In this document: positions 41,533-49,589 of the stretch, in pieces
How positions within the stretch are numbered: the stretch's first letter is position 1
Layout of the letters: each line of letters opens with the position of its first letter
Source of the DNA: Rhodanobacter denitrificans
Lineage (GTDB): Bacteria; Pseudomonadota; Gammaproteobacteria; Xanthomonadales; Rhodanobacteraceae
Reading direction: 5' to 3'
Length of the DNA: 64,000 bases
Assembly: GCA_003241385.1 (NCBI GenBank)
Contig: QFPO01000003.1
Coordinates: 496,001 to 560,000, forward strand
Notes under the pieces: generated by a model
Databases searched by the model: none
What the model saw: the letters and a program-made list of their open reading frames with translations, nothing else
Told to the model about the DNA's origin: nothing
Program-made: the position numbers and the translations under genes

Positions 41533-41612
41533 ACGCCCCGCGCGTCTTGAACCCGCGCCATCACGCCGCAAGCTCGGATCCTGAGCGAACCCGGGCCTCC
41601 AAAGGAAACGCC

Positions 41613-43037
41613 ATGAGCGAACAATTCGACGTCATCGTCATCGGTGCCGGCCCGGCCGGCTACCACGCCGCGATCCGCGCGGCCCAGCTCGGCCTCTCGG
41701 TCGCCTGCATCGACGACTTCATCGGCAAGGACGGCAAGCCCGCGCTCGGCGGCACCTGCCTCAACGTCGGCTGCATTCCGTCCAAGGCCCTGCTCGACTC
41801 GTCCAAGCAGTTCCACAACCTGACCCACGCCTTCGAGGTCCACGGCATCACCGCCAAGGACGCGGCGATCGACGTCGCCAAGATGGTCGGGCGCAAGGAC
41901 AAGATCGTCAAACAGTTCACCGGCGGCGTCGCGATGCTGTTCAAGGCGAACAAGATCAAGCCGTTCGCCGGCAAGGGCCGCCTGCTCAAGGACCGCCAGG
42001 TCGAGGTCACCGCGGCCGACGGCAGCACCCAGACGCTCAGCGGCACCAACGTCGTGATCGCGACCGGCTCGGCGCCGATCGAGCTGCCGTTCGCGAAGTT
42101 CGACGGCGAGCACATCGTCGACAACGCCGGCGCGCTCGATTTCGCGGCCACGCCCAAGCGGCTCGGCGTGATCGGCGCCGGCGTGATCGGCCTGGAGCTC
42201 GGCAGCGTCTGGAAGCGCCTCGGCAGCGAGGTCACGGTGATCGAGGCGATGCCGGACTTCCTGGCCGCCGCCGACGCCGAGGTCGCCAAGGTCGCGTTGA
42301 AGGAACTGACCAAGCAGGGCCTCAAGATCGAGCTCGGCGCCAAGCTGTCGAAGGCCGAGGTCAAGGGCAAGGAAGTGCATCTGACCTACGCCGGCAAGGA
42401 CGGCGAGAAGCAGCTGGTCGTCGACAAGCTGCTGGTCGCGGTCGGCCGCCGCGCGTACACCGACGGCGTGCTCGGCGAGGACACCGGCGTCAAGCTCGAC
42501 GAGCGCGGCCGCGTCGTCGTCGACGAGCACTGCTGGACCGGCGCCGAAGGCGTCTGGGCGGTCGGCGACTGCGTGCGCGGCCCGATGCTCGCGCACAAAG
42601 GCTTCGAGGAAGGCATCATGGTCGCCGAGCTCATCGCCGGCAAGGCCGGCCATGTCGACCTCGACACGGTGCCGTGGGTCATCTACACCGAGCCGGAAGT
42701 GGCCTGGGTCGGCAAGACCGAGAAGCAGCTCAAGGACGAAGGCGTGCCGTACAAGACCGGCAGCTTCCCGTTCGCGGCGATCGGCCGCGCGGTCGCGATG
42801 AACGAGCCGGCCGGCTTCGTCAAGATGATCGCCCACGCCGAGACCGACCGCATCCTCGGCGTGCACCTGGTCGGCGCGAACGTCTCCGAGCTGGTCGCCG
42901 AATGCGTCGTCGCGATGGAGTTCAAGGGCAGCGCCGAGGACATGGCGCGGATCATCCACGCGCATCCGACGCTGTCGGAGGCCGTGCACGAGGCCGCACT
43001 TGCGGTCGACAAGCGCGCGATCCACAAGGCCAACTGA
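41613..43037 (+). CDS. lpd: Dihydrolipoyl dehydrogenase (E3)
   Basis: 474-residue flavoprotein that reoxidises the lipoyl arm with NAD+. FAD-binding GAGPAGYHAA (11-20), redox-active disulfide C49/C54 in GGTCLNVGCIPSK, NAD-binding GAGVIGLELGSVWKRLG, and the C-terminal active-site His-Glu in HAHPTLSEAVHEAAL. The ATG at 41613 has an AAAGGAA ribosome-binding site 5-11 nt upstream. Being encoded after sucAB, it serves the 2-oxoglutarate complex, and possibly the pyruvate or glycine complexes too. A strong terminator follows. Confidence 0.97.
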   Translation: MSEQFDVIVIGAGPAGYHAAIRAAQLGLSVACIDDFIGKDGKPALGGTCLNVGCIPSKALLDSSKQFHNLTHAFEVHGITAKDAAIDVAKMVGRKDKIVKQFTGGVAMLFKANKIKPFAGKGRLLKDRQVEVTAADGSTQTLSGTNVVIATGSAPIELPFAKFDGEHIVDNAGALDFAATPKRLGVIGAGVIGLELGSVWKRLGSEVTVIEAMPDFLAAADAEVAKVALKELTKQGLKIELGAKLSKAEVKGKEVHLTYAGKDGEKQLVVDKLLVAVGRRAYTDGVLGEDTGVKLDERGRVVVDEHCWTGAEGVWAVGDCVRGPMLAHKGFEEGIMVAELIAGKAGHVDLDTVPWVIYTEPEVAWVGKTEKQLKDEGVPYKTGSFPFAAIGRAVAMNEPAGFVKMIAHAETDRILGVHLVGANVSELVAECVVAMEFKGSAEDMARIIHAHPTLSEAVHEAALAVDKRAIHKAN

Positions 43038-43081
43038 TCGACGCGGCCGCCGGCATGCCCGGCGGCCGCGATCACTCCCGG

Positions 43082-43117
43082 ACGGGCGCGGCGTCGAGCC
43101 GCGCCCGTTTTCGTTTC
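43082..43117 (+). terminator. Intrinsic terminator of the sucAB-lpd operon
   Basis: An 11-bp perfect stem (ACGGGCGCGGC at 43082-43092, GCCGCGCCCGT at 43098-43108), loop GTCGA, followed by TTTTCGTTT. It lies 45 nt after the lpd stop codon and its T tract touches the stop of the converging peptidase gene. Confidence 0.92.
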
Positions 43118-45111
43118 TACGGCGCGGCCGGCGCGGCCGCTGCGGCCTGCGGCCCGATGTTGCGGTCGAGGAATGCGAGCAGCTTGGTGTAGAGCTCGTT
43201 CTGGTTCTCGGCCAGATAGAAGCCGTGCCCCTCGTTGTCCTTGACCAGCCACTCGTAGGCGTAGCCGCGCGCGTCCAGCGCCTTGCGCATCGCCTGCGCC
43301 TGCGCGATCGGCACGCGCTCGTCGCGCCCGCCGTGCACGATCATGATCGCCGCCTTGAGCTTGTCGGCGTTCGCGACCGGCGAGCGCTGGCGCATCTCGT
43401 CGCGGTTCTCGCCGACCGCCATGCGCAGATAGTTGCGGCCGTACAGGGTATCGGTCGTATCGCCGCGGTCGTGCATCATGCCCAGATCGTAGACGCCGGC
43501 GTCGGAGATCGCGCAGCGGTACAGGTCCGGCTCGCGGATCGCGCCCATCAGCGCCGAGTAGCCACCGTAGCTCGCGCCGTACAGGCAGATCCGCTTCGGA
43601 TCGGCATAGCCCTCGGCGATCGCCCATTTCGTCGCGTCGGTGACGTCGTCCTGCATCTTGACGCCCCACTGCCGGTAGCCGCTGGTCATGAAGTCGTGAC
43701 CATAGCCGCCGGATCCGCGGAAATTGATCTGCAGCACCGCATAGCCGCGGCTGGCCAGCAGCTGCGCCTCCGGATTGAACTCCCAGACGTCGCGGATGCC
43801 GTGCGGACCGCCGTGCGGGTTGACCACCAGCGGCAGGTTCTTGCCGCTGCCGCCCTTGGGCAGCGTCAGATAGCCGTTGAGCTCGACGCCGTCGCGCGCC
43901 TTCAGTGCGATCGGGCGCATCTCGACCATGGCTTCGGGCTCGATCCAGCGGCGGCGGCTGACCAGGTAGTCGGCCTTCTTCTGCTCGAGGTCGAAGAAAT
44001 AGAAATCGCCGGGATTGACGTCGCTGTCGACCTCGACCAGACCGTAGCGACCGTCACGCGTGAAGCTGGTGAACAGCGCGGTCTGGCCCGGGAAGCTCGT
44101 CGCCAGCGCGCGCGTCATCTTGCCCTCGGGCGTCTGCGCATCGAAGACCTCGACGCCGGTCTTGCCCTCGCGCGTCACCACGGCATAGGCGTCCTTGCCG
44201 TCGGCGGTGTCGAGCAGCACGCCCGGATCGGCCTTGCCACGATAGAGCAGGGTCTTCTCACGCGTGTCGAGGTTGATCTTGTACAGCCCGTACGGCTGGC
44301 CCGGCTCGGACACCTCGGCGTACAGATGGCGGTTGTCGCGCGCGAAGCGCAGCGGATTGATCACGACGCCGGTCACGCCCGAATCGTTGTAGACGCTCCA
44401 GTCGGTGCCTTTGCCGGCGCGCACGTAGAACACCAGATTGTTCTGCTTGCCGGTCGCGACCGCGGCGCGCAGCTCGTTGTCACCGTCGAGGATCAGCGAG
44501 GCCTGCGGCGCCGGTCCCTTGCCGACGATCTTCGAGGTGCCGGTGTAGATGTCGAGCTGCTCGAGCGTCGGCACGGCCGGATCGCCTTCCTTCCACTCGT
44601 GCACCTCGACCAGGATGCGCTTGTCCTTGTCGGGCGTGTGGTTGAGCACGTAGGCGCTCGCATAGCGCTGATCGCCGCCCTTGCGGATCCGCGACCCGAC
44701 TTCCTCGCCGACGCTGCGGTAGCCGAAGATCTGCTTGGAGTTCTTGCCGTCGGCGTCGATCGCGAACAGCTCGCCGGTCGGCACCGGCTTGTCGCGTCCG
44801 CCGAACTTCTGCGCGATCGTCGCGATCACGCGCGTGTCGTTGGCCCACCAGAAGCCGCCGATCACGTTGCCGCCGCCGGCGCGGATCGACCCGGTCGGCT
44901 TCATCGACTCGCGGTCGATCACGATCAGCATCGTGGTGCCGTCCTCGACCGGCACCGTCATCGCCAGATGCCGGCCGGTCGGCGACAGCTGGATGTCCTG
45001 CACCTCCGCGCGCTTGACGAAGTCGGTAATCGGAATGGGCTGCGGAGCGGTGTCGGCGACGGCGGCACCGACGGACAGGAACAAGACGCACAGCGCGGCG
45101 TGAAGACGCAT
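43117..45111 (-). CDS. Exported S9-family (prolyl oligopeptidase-like) peptidase
   Basis: 664 residues from the ATG at 45111, with a signal peptide (MRLHAALCVLFLSVGAAVA). An N-terminal beta-propeller (about 30-390) precedes an alpha/beta-hydrolase domain: HGGPHGIRDVWEFNPEAQLL (oxyanion), nucleophile YGASYGGYSALM, Asp in VHGGRDERVP and His in NEGHGF. Such periplasmic S9 enzymes (acylaminoacyl/dipeptidyl-type) trim peptides and are numerous in protein-feeding Xanthomonadales. It ends on the lpd terminator and lies 164 nt downstream of pqqE on the same strand. The signal peptide argues against a direct role in cytoplasmic PqqA processing. Confidence 0.92.
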   Translation of the reverse strand: MRLHAALCVLFLSVGAAVADTAPQPIPITDFVKRAEVQDIQLSPTGRHLAMTVPVEDGTTMLIVIDRESMKPTGSIRAGGGNVIGGFWWANDTRVIATIAQKFGGRDKPVPTGELFAIDADGKNSKQIFGYRSVGEEVGSRIRKGGDQRYASAYVLNHTPDKDKRILVEVHEWKEGDPAVPTLEQLDIYTGTSKIVGKGPAPQASLILDGDNELRAAVATGKQNNLVFYVRAGKGTDWSVYNDSGVTGVVINPLRFARDNRHLYAEVSEPGQPYGLYKINLDTREKTLLYRGKADPGVLLDTADGKDAYAVVTREGKTGVEVFDAQTPEGKMTRALATSFPGQTALFTSFTRDGRYGLVEVDSDVNPGDFYFFDLEQKKADYLVSRRRWIEPEAMVEMRPIALKARDGVELNGYLTLPKGGSGKNLPLVVNPHGGPHGIRDVWEFNPEAQLLASRGYAVLQINFRGSGGYGHDFMTSGYRQWGVKMQDDVTDATKWAIAEGYADPKRICLYGASYGGYSALMGAIREPDLYRCAISDAGVYDLGMMHDRGDTTDTLYGRNYLRMAVGENRDEMRQRSPVANADKLKAAIMIVHGGRDERVPIAQAQAMRKALDARGYAYEWLVKDNEGHGFYLAENQNELYTKLLAFLDRNIGPQAAAAAPAAP

Positions 45112-45275
45112 CGAGAACGATTCCCCTGGCATGGGCGCGAGAGGCGCTCTCCCGCGCTACGCGCCATTACACCCGGAGCGCCGGCCCAAGACAATCCCGC
45201 GGACGATCGCGACACCGTTCCTGACAAAGCCGGACCGACCGTCGATGCGCCTGCCTCGCCGGCGGTCTCGCCGCC

Positions 45276-46391
45276 CTAGCGCCCGGCCAGCGCGCGCGAG
45301 GCCTTCGGCGTGCGGAACAGCAGCGGCTGCGCCGGCGGACGGCCGTCGCCGACCTCCTGCGCGCGCGCGATCGCCGCATCGACGCGGGCGCGCTCCGGCG
45401 AGCGCGTACAGACCGGATCGGCCGCGGCCGGATCGCCGGCCAGCAGGTAGGCCTGGCAGCGGCAGCCACCGAGGTCCTGGGTCTTCTCGGGGCAGCTGCG
45501 GCACGGTTCGCGCATCCAGCCGTCGCCGCGATAGCGGTTGAAGCCTTCCGAGTCGTACCAGATCTCGCGCATCGAATGATCGCGCACGTTCGGAAACGCC
45601 AATCCCGGCAGCATGCGCGCCGTGTGGCACGGCAGCGCGGTGCCGTCCGGCGTCACGGTCAGGAAAACCGCACCCCAGCCGTTCATGCAGCGCTTGGGCC
45701 GCGACTCGTAGTAGTCGGGCACGACGTGATAGATGCGCGGCGCATCCGCGCGCTGCCGCCAGCCGGCGACCACGGCCTCGGCGCGGGCCAGCTGCTCGCG
45801 CGAGGGCAGCAATTGCTCGCGGTTGAGATGCGCCCAGGCGTAGTACTGCGCATTGGCGAGCTCCAGATACTCGGCGCCGAGCTCGACCGCCATCGCGATG
45901 ATGCGGTCGACGTGGTCGATGTTGAGCCGGTGCACGACGACGTTGAGCACCATCGGATAGCCGTGCCGCTTGATCGCCGCGGCGACTGTGCGCTTGAGAT
46001 CGAACGTGCGCGTCGAGGACAGAAAATCGTTGACCTCGCGCGTGGAATCCTGGAACGAGAGCTGGATGTGGTCCAGGCCGCTCTCGCGCAGCGCGGCCAT
46101 GCGCCGCTCGTCGAGGCCGATGCCCGACGTCAGCAGGTTGGTGTAGTAGCCGAGGCGATGCGCCTCGGCGACCAGGATCTCCAGGTCGTCGCGCAGCATC
46201 GGTTCGCCGCCGGAGAAACCGCACTGCACCGCACCGAGCGCGCGCGCCTCGCGCAGCACGCGCAGCCAGTCGGCGGTCGTCAGTTCGGCGCCGTCGGCGA
46301 AGTCGAGCGGGTTGTAGCAGAACGCGCAGTGCAGCGGGCAGCGGTAGGTCAGCTCGGCGAGCAGCCACAGCGGCGGACCGGGCGTAGTCAT
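45276..46391 (-). CDS. pqqE: PQQ biosynthesis radical-SAM enzyme PqqE
   Basis: Radical-SAM enzyme that joins the Glu and Tyr side chains of PqqA, the first committed step of pyrroloquinoline quinone synthesis, with PqqD as chaperone. 371 residues; the [4Fe-4S]-SAM motif is CPLHCAFC near residues 19-26 (LTYRCPLHCAFCYNPL). SPASM-type auxiliary-cluster cysteines follow: CMNGWG, LPCHTARM, and a C-terminal cluster (EPCRSCPEKTQDLGGCRCQ, then DPVC). The ATG at 46391 overlaps the pqqD stop by 4 nt. It is the last gene of pqqABCDE. Confidence 0.96.
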   Translation of the reverse strand: MTTPGPPLWLLAELTYRCPLHCAFCYNPLDFADGAELTTADWLRVLREARALGAVQCGFSGGEPMLRDDLEILVAEAHRLGYYTNLLTSGIGLDERRMAALRESGLDHIQLSFQDSTREVNDFLSSTRTFDLKRTVAAAIKRHGYPMVLNVVVHRLNIDHVDRIIAMAVELGAEYLELANAQYYAWAHLNREQLLPSREQLARAEAVVAGWRQRADAPRIYHVVPDYYESRPKRCMNGWGAVFLTVTPDGTALPCHTARMLPGLAFPNVRDHSMREIWYDSEGFNRYRGDGWMREPCRSCPEKTQDLGGCRCQAYLLAGDPAAADPVCTRSPERARVDAAIARAQEVGDGRPPAQPLLFRTPKASRALAGR

Positions 46392-46660
46392 GCCGGCTCG
46401 ATCCAGTGCTGGGCCCGCGCATGCGCGAGGAAATGCGCGACGTCCCCGGCCAGGCCGTTCGTCGCGAACGCGGTCTCGAGCTCGGCGACGATCGCCGCCA
46501 CGCTGCGCGTGCCGTCGCAGCGCATCAGGATCTCGGCCGCGCTGCGATTGAGCTGCACCATGCCCTCCGGATACAGCAGGACGTGACAGTCCTGCACCGG
46601 CTCCCACTGCAGGCGGTAGTGCCGCGCGATCCGCGGCATCGACGACGGCGCCTCGTTCAT
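46388..46660 (-). CDS. pqqD: PQQ peptide chaperone PqqD
   Basis: 90-residue winged-helix-like protein that binds the PqqA peptide and presents it to PqqE; homologous to the RRE domain of many RiPP pathways. Conserved features: HYRLQWEPVQDCHVLLYPEG, MVQLNRSAAEIL and RSVAAIVAEL. Size is typical (about 90). Its ATG overlaps the pqqC stop and its stop overlaps pqqE, so synthesis of the three proteins is coupled. Confidence 0.95.
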   Translation of the reverse strand: MNEAPSSMPRIARHYRLQWEPVQDCHVLLYPEGMVQLNRSAAEILMRCDGTRSVAAIVAELETAFATNGLAGDVAHFLAHARAQHWIEPA

Positions 46661-47382
46661 TCGCTGACTCCGTAGCGCGTGGCGAGCGCGTCGTTCATCG
46701 CCCACAGCACGTCGAGCTTGAAGCGCAGCACCGCCAGGGCACGCCGCTGCTGCTCGGCGCTGCGGAAGTGGTCGAGCGTGATCGCCAGCCCCTCCTCGAC
46801 GTCGCGCCCGGCCTGGCCGATGCGATTGCGGAAGTACTGCAGCCCGTCCGGATCGATCCACCGGTAGTGCTCGGGCCAGTTCGCCAGCCGCTGACGGTGG
46901 ATCGCCGGCGCGAACAGCTCGGTCAGCGACGCGCAGACCGCCTCCTGCCACGGCCGCCGCCGCGCGAAGTCGACGTAGGCGTCGACCGCGAAGCGCACGC
47001 CGGGCACCACGTGACGCTGGTCCTCGACCTCGTCGCGGCGCAGACCGACCGCCTCGGCCAGGCGCAGCCAGGCCTCGATGCCGCCGGCGTCCTCGCCGTG
47101 ACCGTCGTGATCGAGGATGCGACGGATCCAGGTCCGGCGCACCGCGCGGTCCGGGCAGTTCGACACGATCGCGGCGTCCTTGACCGGAATCGCCGCCTGG
47201 TACGCATAGCGGTTGGCGACCCAGCCGCGGATCTGCTCGACGCTGGCGCGGCCGCCGTTCAACATCCGGTTGAACGGATGGTGGATGTGATAGGCCGCGC
47301 CTTCGGCGCGCAGCCGCTCCTCGAATTCGGTCCTCGACCATGCCGCCGTCGTCAACGGCGTCGATGCGGCGACGGCGTTCAT
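46657..47382 (-). CDS. pqqC: PQQ synthase PqqC
   Basis: Cofactor-free oxidase performing the last ring-closure and eight-electron oxidation to PQQ. 241 residues with the family's YHIHHPFNRMLNGG (H32, H34, H35), GWVANRYAYQAAIPVKDAAI and WIRRILDHDG. Most homologues have His or a similar residue where this has Asn in HPFN; catalytic His and Arg elsewhere look intact. The start ATG at 47382 (MNAVAASTPLTTAAWSRTEF) overlaps the pqqB stop by 4 nt. Confidence 0.95.
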   Translation of the reverse strand: MNAVAASTPLTTAAWSRTEFEERLRAEGAAYHIHHPFNRMLNGGRASVEQIRGWVANRYAYQAAIPVKDAAIVSNCPDRAVRRTWIRRILDHDGHGEDAGGIEAWLRLAEAVGLRRDEVEDQRHVVPGVRFAVDAYVDFARRRPWQEAVCASLTELFAPAIHRQRLANWPEHYRWIDPDGLQYFRNRIGQAGRDVEEGLAITLDHFRSAEQQRRALAVLRFKLDVLWAMNDALATRYGVSE

Positions 47383-48293
47383 CCGGCCAGCTCCTGACCG
47401 TCCTCGGCGACCTCGATGGCGTGCCGCGCGAGCTCGGCGCGTTCGGCGCTGTCCTCGTCGAGGATCGGATTGGTGTTGTTGATGTGGATCAGCACGCGCC
47501 GCGTCGCCTCCGGCAGCCGGTCGAGCCAGGCGATCATGCCGTCCGGACCCGATTGCGGCAGATGGCCGATGTCGCGCGCGCGCTTGCGCGAGAAACCGAG
47601 CGCGATCATCTCCTCGTCGTGCCAGAACGTGCCGTCGACGAGCACCACGTCGGCGCGGCGCATCGCGCTCCAGACCGCGTCGTCGATCGCGGCGAGCCCC
47701 GGCGCATAGAACACCGTGTGGCCCGAGGCGTCCTCGATCAGCACGGCGATGTTGTCGCCGGGCTCCGGCGCCTCGCGGTGCGGCGAGTACGGTGCCGCCT
47801 TGCTCGCGACCGGCACGGCCGTGAACGAGAGGCCGTCGACGCCGGGAATCGAGAACGCACGGCCGTCGAGCGGAACCGGACGGCGCTCGACGCCGCAGTA
47901 GTGGCCGAGCAGGCCGAACAGCGGGTAGCCGCGGCCGAGATCCTCGGCGACCGCATCGGTGCACCAGACCGGCAGCGGCCGGCGGTGCTCGCGCAGCATC
48001 GCCAGGCCGGTGACGTGATCGACCTGGCCGTCGGTCAGCAGCACCGCCGCAATACCGGTGTCGCGTGGCATGCGCGCCGGCTGCAGCGGCGGATTCGCGC
48101 GGATCTGCGCGAGCAGATCGGGCGAGGCATTGATCAGCAGCCAGTCCGCGCCGTCGCCGCGGACCGCGATCGAGGACTGCGTGCGTGCGCTGGCGCGGAT
48201 GCGGCCGGTACGCACGCCGTCGCAGTTGCGGCAGTTGCAGTTCCACTGCGGGAATCCGCCGCCGGCGGCCGAACCCAGGATGCGTAGTCTCAT
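47379..48293 (-). CDS. pqqB: PQQ biosynthesis protein PqqB (metallo-beta-lactamase fold)
   Basis: 304-residue MBL-fold protein proposed to hydroxylate the Tyr part of the intermediate. The N-terminal start MRLRILGSAAGGGFPQWNCN is diagnostic, followed by the zinc-binding NCRNC pattern. Metal-site features include SPDLL, TDGQVDHVTGL and a late GHLPQSGPDGMIAW/IHINNTNPIL region. Start ATG at 48293, 51 nt after the pqqA stop. A GC-only hairpin sits in that gap. Confidence 0.95.
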   Translation of the reverse strand: MRLRILGSAAGGGFPQWNCNCRNCDGVRTGRIRASARTQSSIAVRGDGADWLLINASPDLLAQIRANPPLQPARMPRDTGIAAVLLTDGQVDHVTGLAMLREHRRPLPVWCTDAVAEDLGRGYPLFGLLGHYCGVERRPVPLDGRAFSIPGVDGLSFTAVPVASKAAPYSPHREAPEPGDNIAVLIEDASGHTVFYAPGLAAIDDAVWSAMRRADVVLVDGTFWHDEEMIALGFSRKRARDIGHLPQSGPDGMIAWLDRLPEATRRVLIHINNTNPILDEDSAERAELARHAIEVAEDGQELAG

Positions 48294-48309
48294 CGTCTTC
48301 GGAAGGCGC

Positions 48310-48332
48310 CCCGCCGCCGTGGCGGCGGCGGG
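48310..48332 (-). other. Stable hairpin between pqqA and pqqB
   Basis: A perfect 10-bp stem made only of G and C (CCCGCCGCCG on either strand, 48310-48319 with 48323-48332) and a 3-nt loop separates pqqA from pqqB. It has no T tract. It may partly stop transcription or protect the short pqqA message, giving more PqqA substrate than enzymes. Confidence 0.5.
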
Positions 48333-48343
48333 ACGCGCGTCGC

Positions 48344-48418
48344 TCAGCGGTTGGCGATGTACATCGTCACTTCGAAGCCGTAGCGATGGTCGCGGGCTTG
48401 CGGGGTTTCCCAGGTCAT
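48344..48418 (-). CDS. pqqA: PQQ precursor peptide PqqA (24 aa)
   Basis: The ribosomally made precursor whose Glu and Tyr become PQQ. The ATG at 48418 gives 24 residues starting MTWETPQARDHRYG and ending with the hallmark GFEVTMYIANR. E16 and Y20 form the ExxxY pair that PqqE crosslinks. Many orthologues have the same length and the same FEVTMY core. It heads the pqqABCDE operon. The gene is too short for ordinary gene finders and is easily missed. Confidence 0.95.
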   Translation of the reverse strand: MTWETPQARDHRYGFEVTMYIANR

Positions 48419-48539
48419 GGTCGCTCTCCGGTTGCGGGCCGTGTCGCCTCGGGCGCACGGGCAGCCGTGCGGCGGCTGCGCGAGCAGTCTCGACCGATCG
48501 CGCTGCAACATGCCTGCGTGAAAGCGCGCGATCGAGCCT

Positions 48540-48552
48540 CATGATTTTCATG
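48540..48552. promoter_or_regulatory. Inverted repeat in pqqA-pip intergenic region
   Basis: CATGA-TTT-TCATG is a short palindrome in an AT-rich patch 122 nt upstream of pqqA and 75 nt upstream of the divergent proline iminopeptidase operon. It may be an operator for a regulator shared by both, for example the LuxR-type regulator encoded at 50941. Speculative. Confidence 0.25.
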
Positions 48553-48613
48553 AACCGTCGCCGCGGCACGCGGCCTGCGCGCAGCGGCGAATCGCGCGGC
48601 GGCGTCCAGGGCA

Positions 48614-48626
48614 TAGAATCGCCGGC
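48614..48626 (+). promoter_or_regulatory. -10-like TAGAAT immediately before pip start
   Basis: TAGAAT (48614-48619; 5/6 match to TATAAT) is 7 nt before the ATG at 48627, placing the likely transcript start at the start codon. No convincing -35 was seen. Confidence 0.4.
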
Positions 48627-49589
48627 ATGCTGTTTCCCGCGATCGACGCGTACGACCACGGCCGGCTCGACGTCGGCGACGGGCATGTCCTGTACTACGA
48701 GCAGGCCGGCCGTGCCGACGGTGTGCCGGCCGTGCTGCTGCACGGCGGCCCGGGCAGCGGCTGCAGCCCGATGCATCGGCGCCTGTTCGATCCGCAGCGC
48801 TATCGCGCGGTGCTGTTCGACCAGCGCGGCTGCGGCCGCAGCACGCCGCGCGGCGGCGTGCGGCACAACACCACCGCGCATCTGATCGCCGATCTGGAAC
48901 GTCTGCGCGAGCACCTGGGCATCGCCCGCTGGCTGGTCGTCGGCGGCTCCTGGGGTTCGGCGCTGGCGCTGGCCTATGCCGCGCGCCATCGCGAGCGCGT
49001 CGGCGGCCTGGTGCTGCGCGGCATCTTCCTGACCGGTCGCGCCGATCTGGACTGGTTCTTCCGCGACGTGCGCGCGCTCGAACCGGAAGCCTGGCAGCGC
49101 TTCGCCGAGCAGTTTCCGCGGCGGCGGCGGCGCGATCTGCTCGAGGCCTGCGCGCGCGTGTTCGCGCGCGGCAACGCCGCGGCCGTCGCCGCGCTCGCCG
49201 CGGCCTGGTCCGCATACGAACGGCGCCTGCTCGATCCGGCGACCGAGCCGGGCGCCGTGCCGCCGGGCGATGCGCTGGCCGCGACGGTCGACCGCTATCG
49301 CGTGCAGATCCACTATCTGGCGCGCCGCTGCTTCCTCGGCGAGCGCGCCGTGCTCGGCGCCGCGAGCGCGCTCAGCGGCGTGCCGACGGCGATCGTGCAC
49401 GGCCGCGACGACCGGGTCTGCCGGCCGCTCAATGCCTGGCGGCTGCAGCGCACGCTCGGCGGCAGCCGGCTGGCCCTGATCCGCGGCGGCGGACACGATG
49501 CGTTCGCGCCGGCCCTGGCCGCGCCGCTGGTCGATGCGCTGAGGCTTTTCGCCGACGGCGGCCGTTTCGACGGCTGGGGCGCGGCATGA
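48627..49589 (+). CDS. pip: Proline iminopeptidase (S33 alpha/beta hydrolase)
   Basis: Cytoplasmic peptidase removing N-terminal proline. 320 residues, family-typical. Oxyanion region LLHGGPGSGCSPMHRRLFDP, substrate-pocket FDQRGCGRSTP, nucleophile GGSWGS (S108), Asp in VHGRDDRVC and His in GGGHDAF. It shares a divergent promoter region with pqqA and overlaps the sensor-kinase gene by 4 nt, so it is translated with a two-component system. No signal peptide. The genomic position raises the question of whether it helps mature the PQQ peptide. Confidence 0.93.
   Translation: MLFPAIDAYDHGRLDVGDGHVLYYEQAGRADGVPAVLLHGGPGSGCSPMHRRLFDPQRYRAVLFDQRGCGRSTPRGGVRHNTTAHLIADLERLREHLGIARWLVVGGSWGSALALAYAARHRERVGGLVLRGIFLTGRADLDWFFRDVRALEPEAWQRFAEQFPRRRRRDLLEACARVFARGNAAAVAALAAAWSAYERRLLDPATEPGAVPPGDALAATVDRYRVQIHYLARRCFLGERAVLGAASALSGVPTAIVHGRDDRVCRPLNAWRLQRTLGGSRLALIRGGGHDAFAPALAAPLVDALRLFADGGRFDGWGAA

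Noticed and set aside
43117..45111. S9 peptidase as the PqqH-like maturation protease
   Set aside because: It has a clear signal peptide, so it would act outside the cytoplasm where PqqA is processed; kept only as a neighbour.
43000..45279. 759-codon plus-strand frame opposite the S9 peptidase
   Set aside because: Shadow of the exported peptidase, which carries a full catalytic triad on the minus strand.
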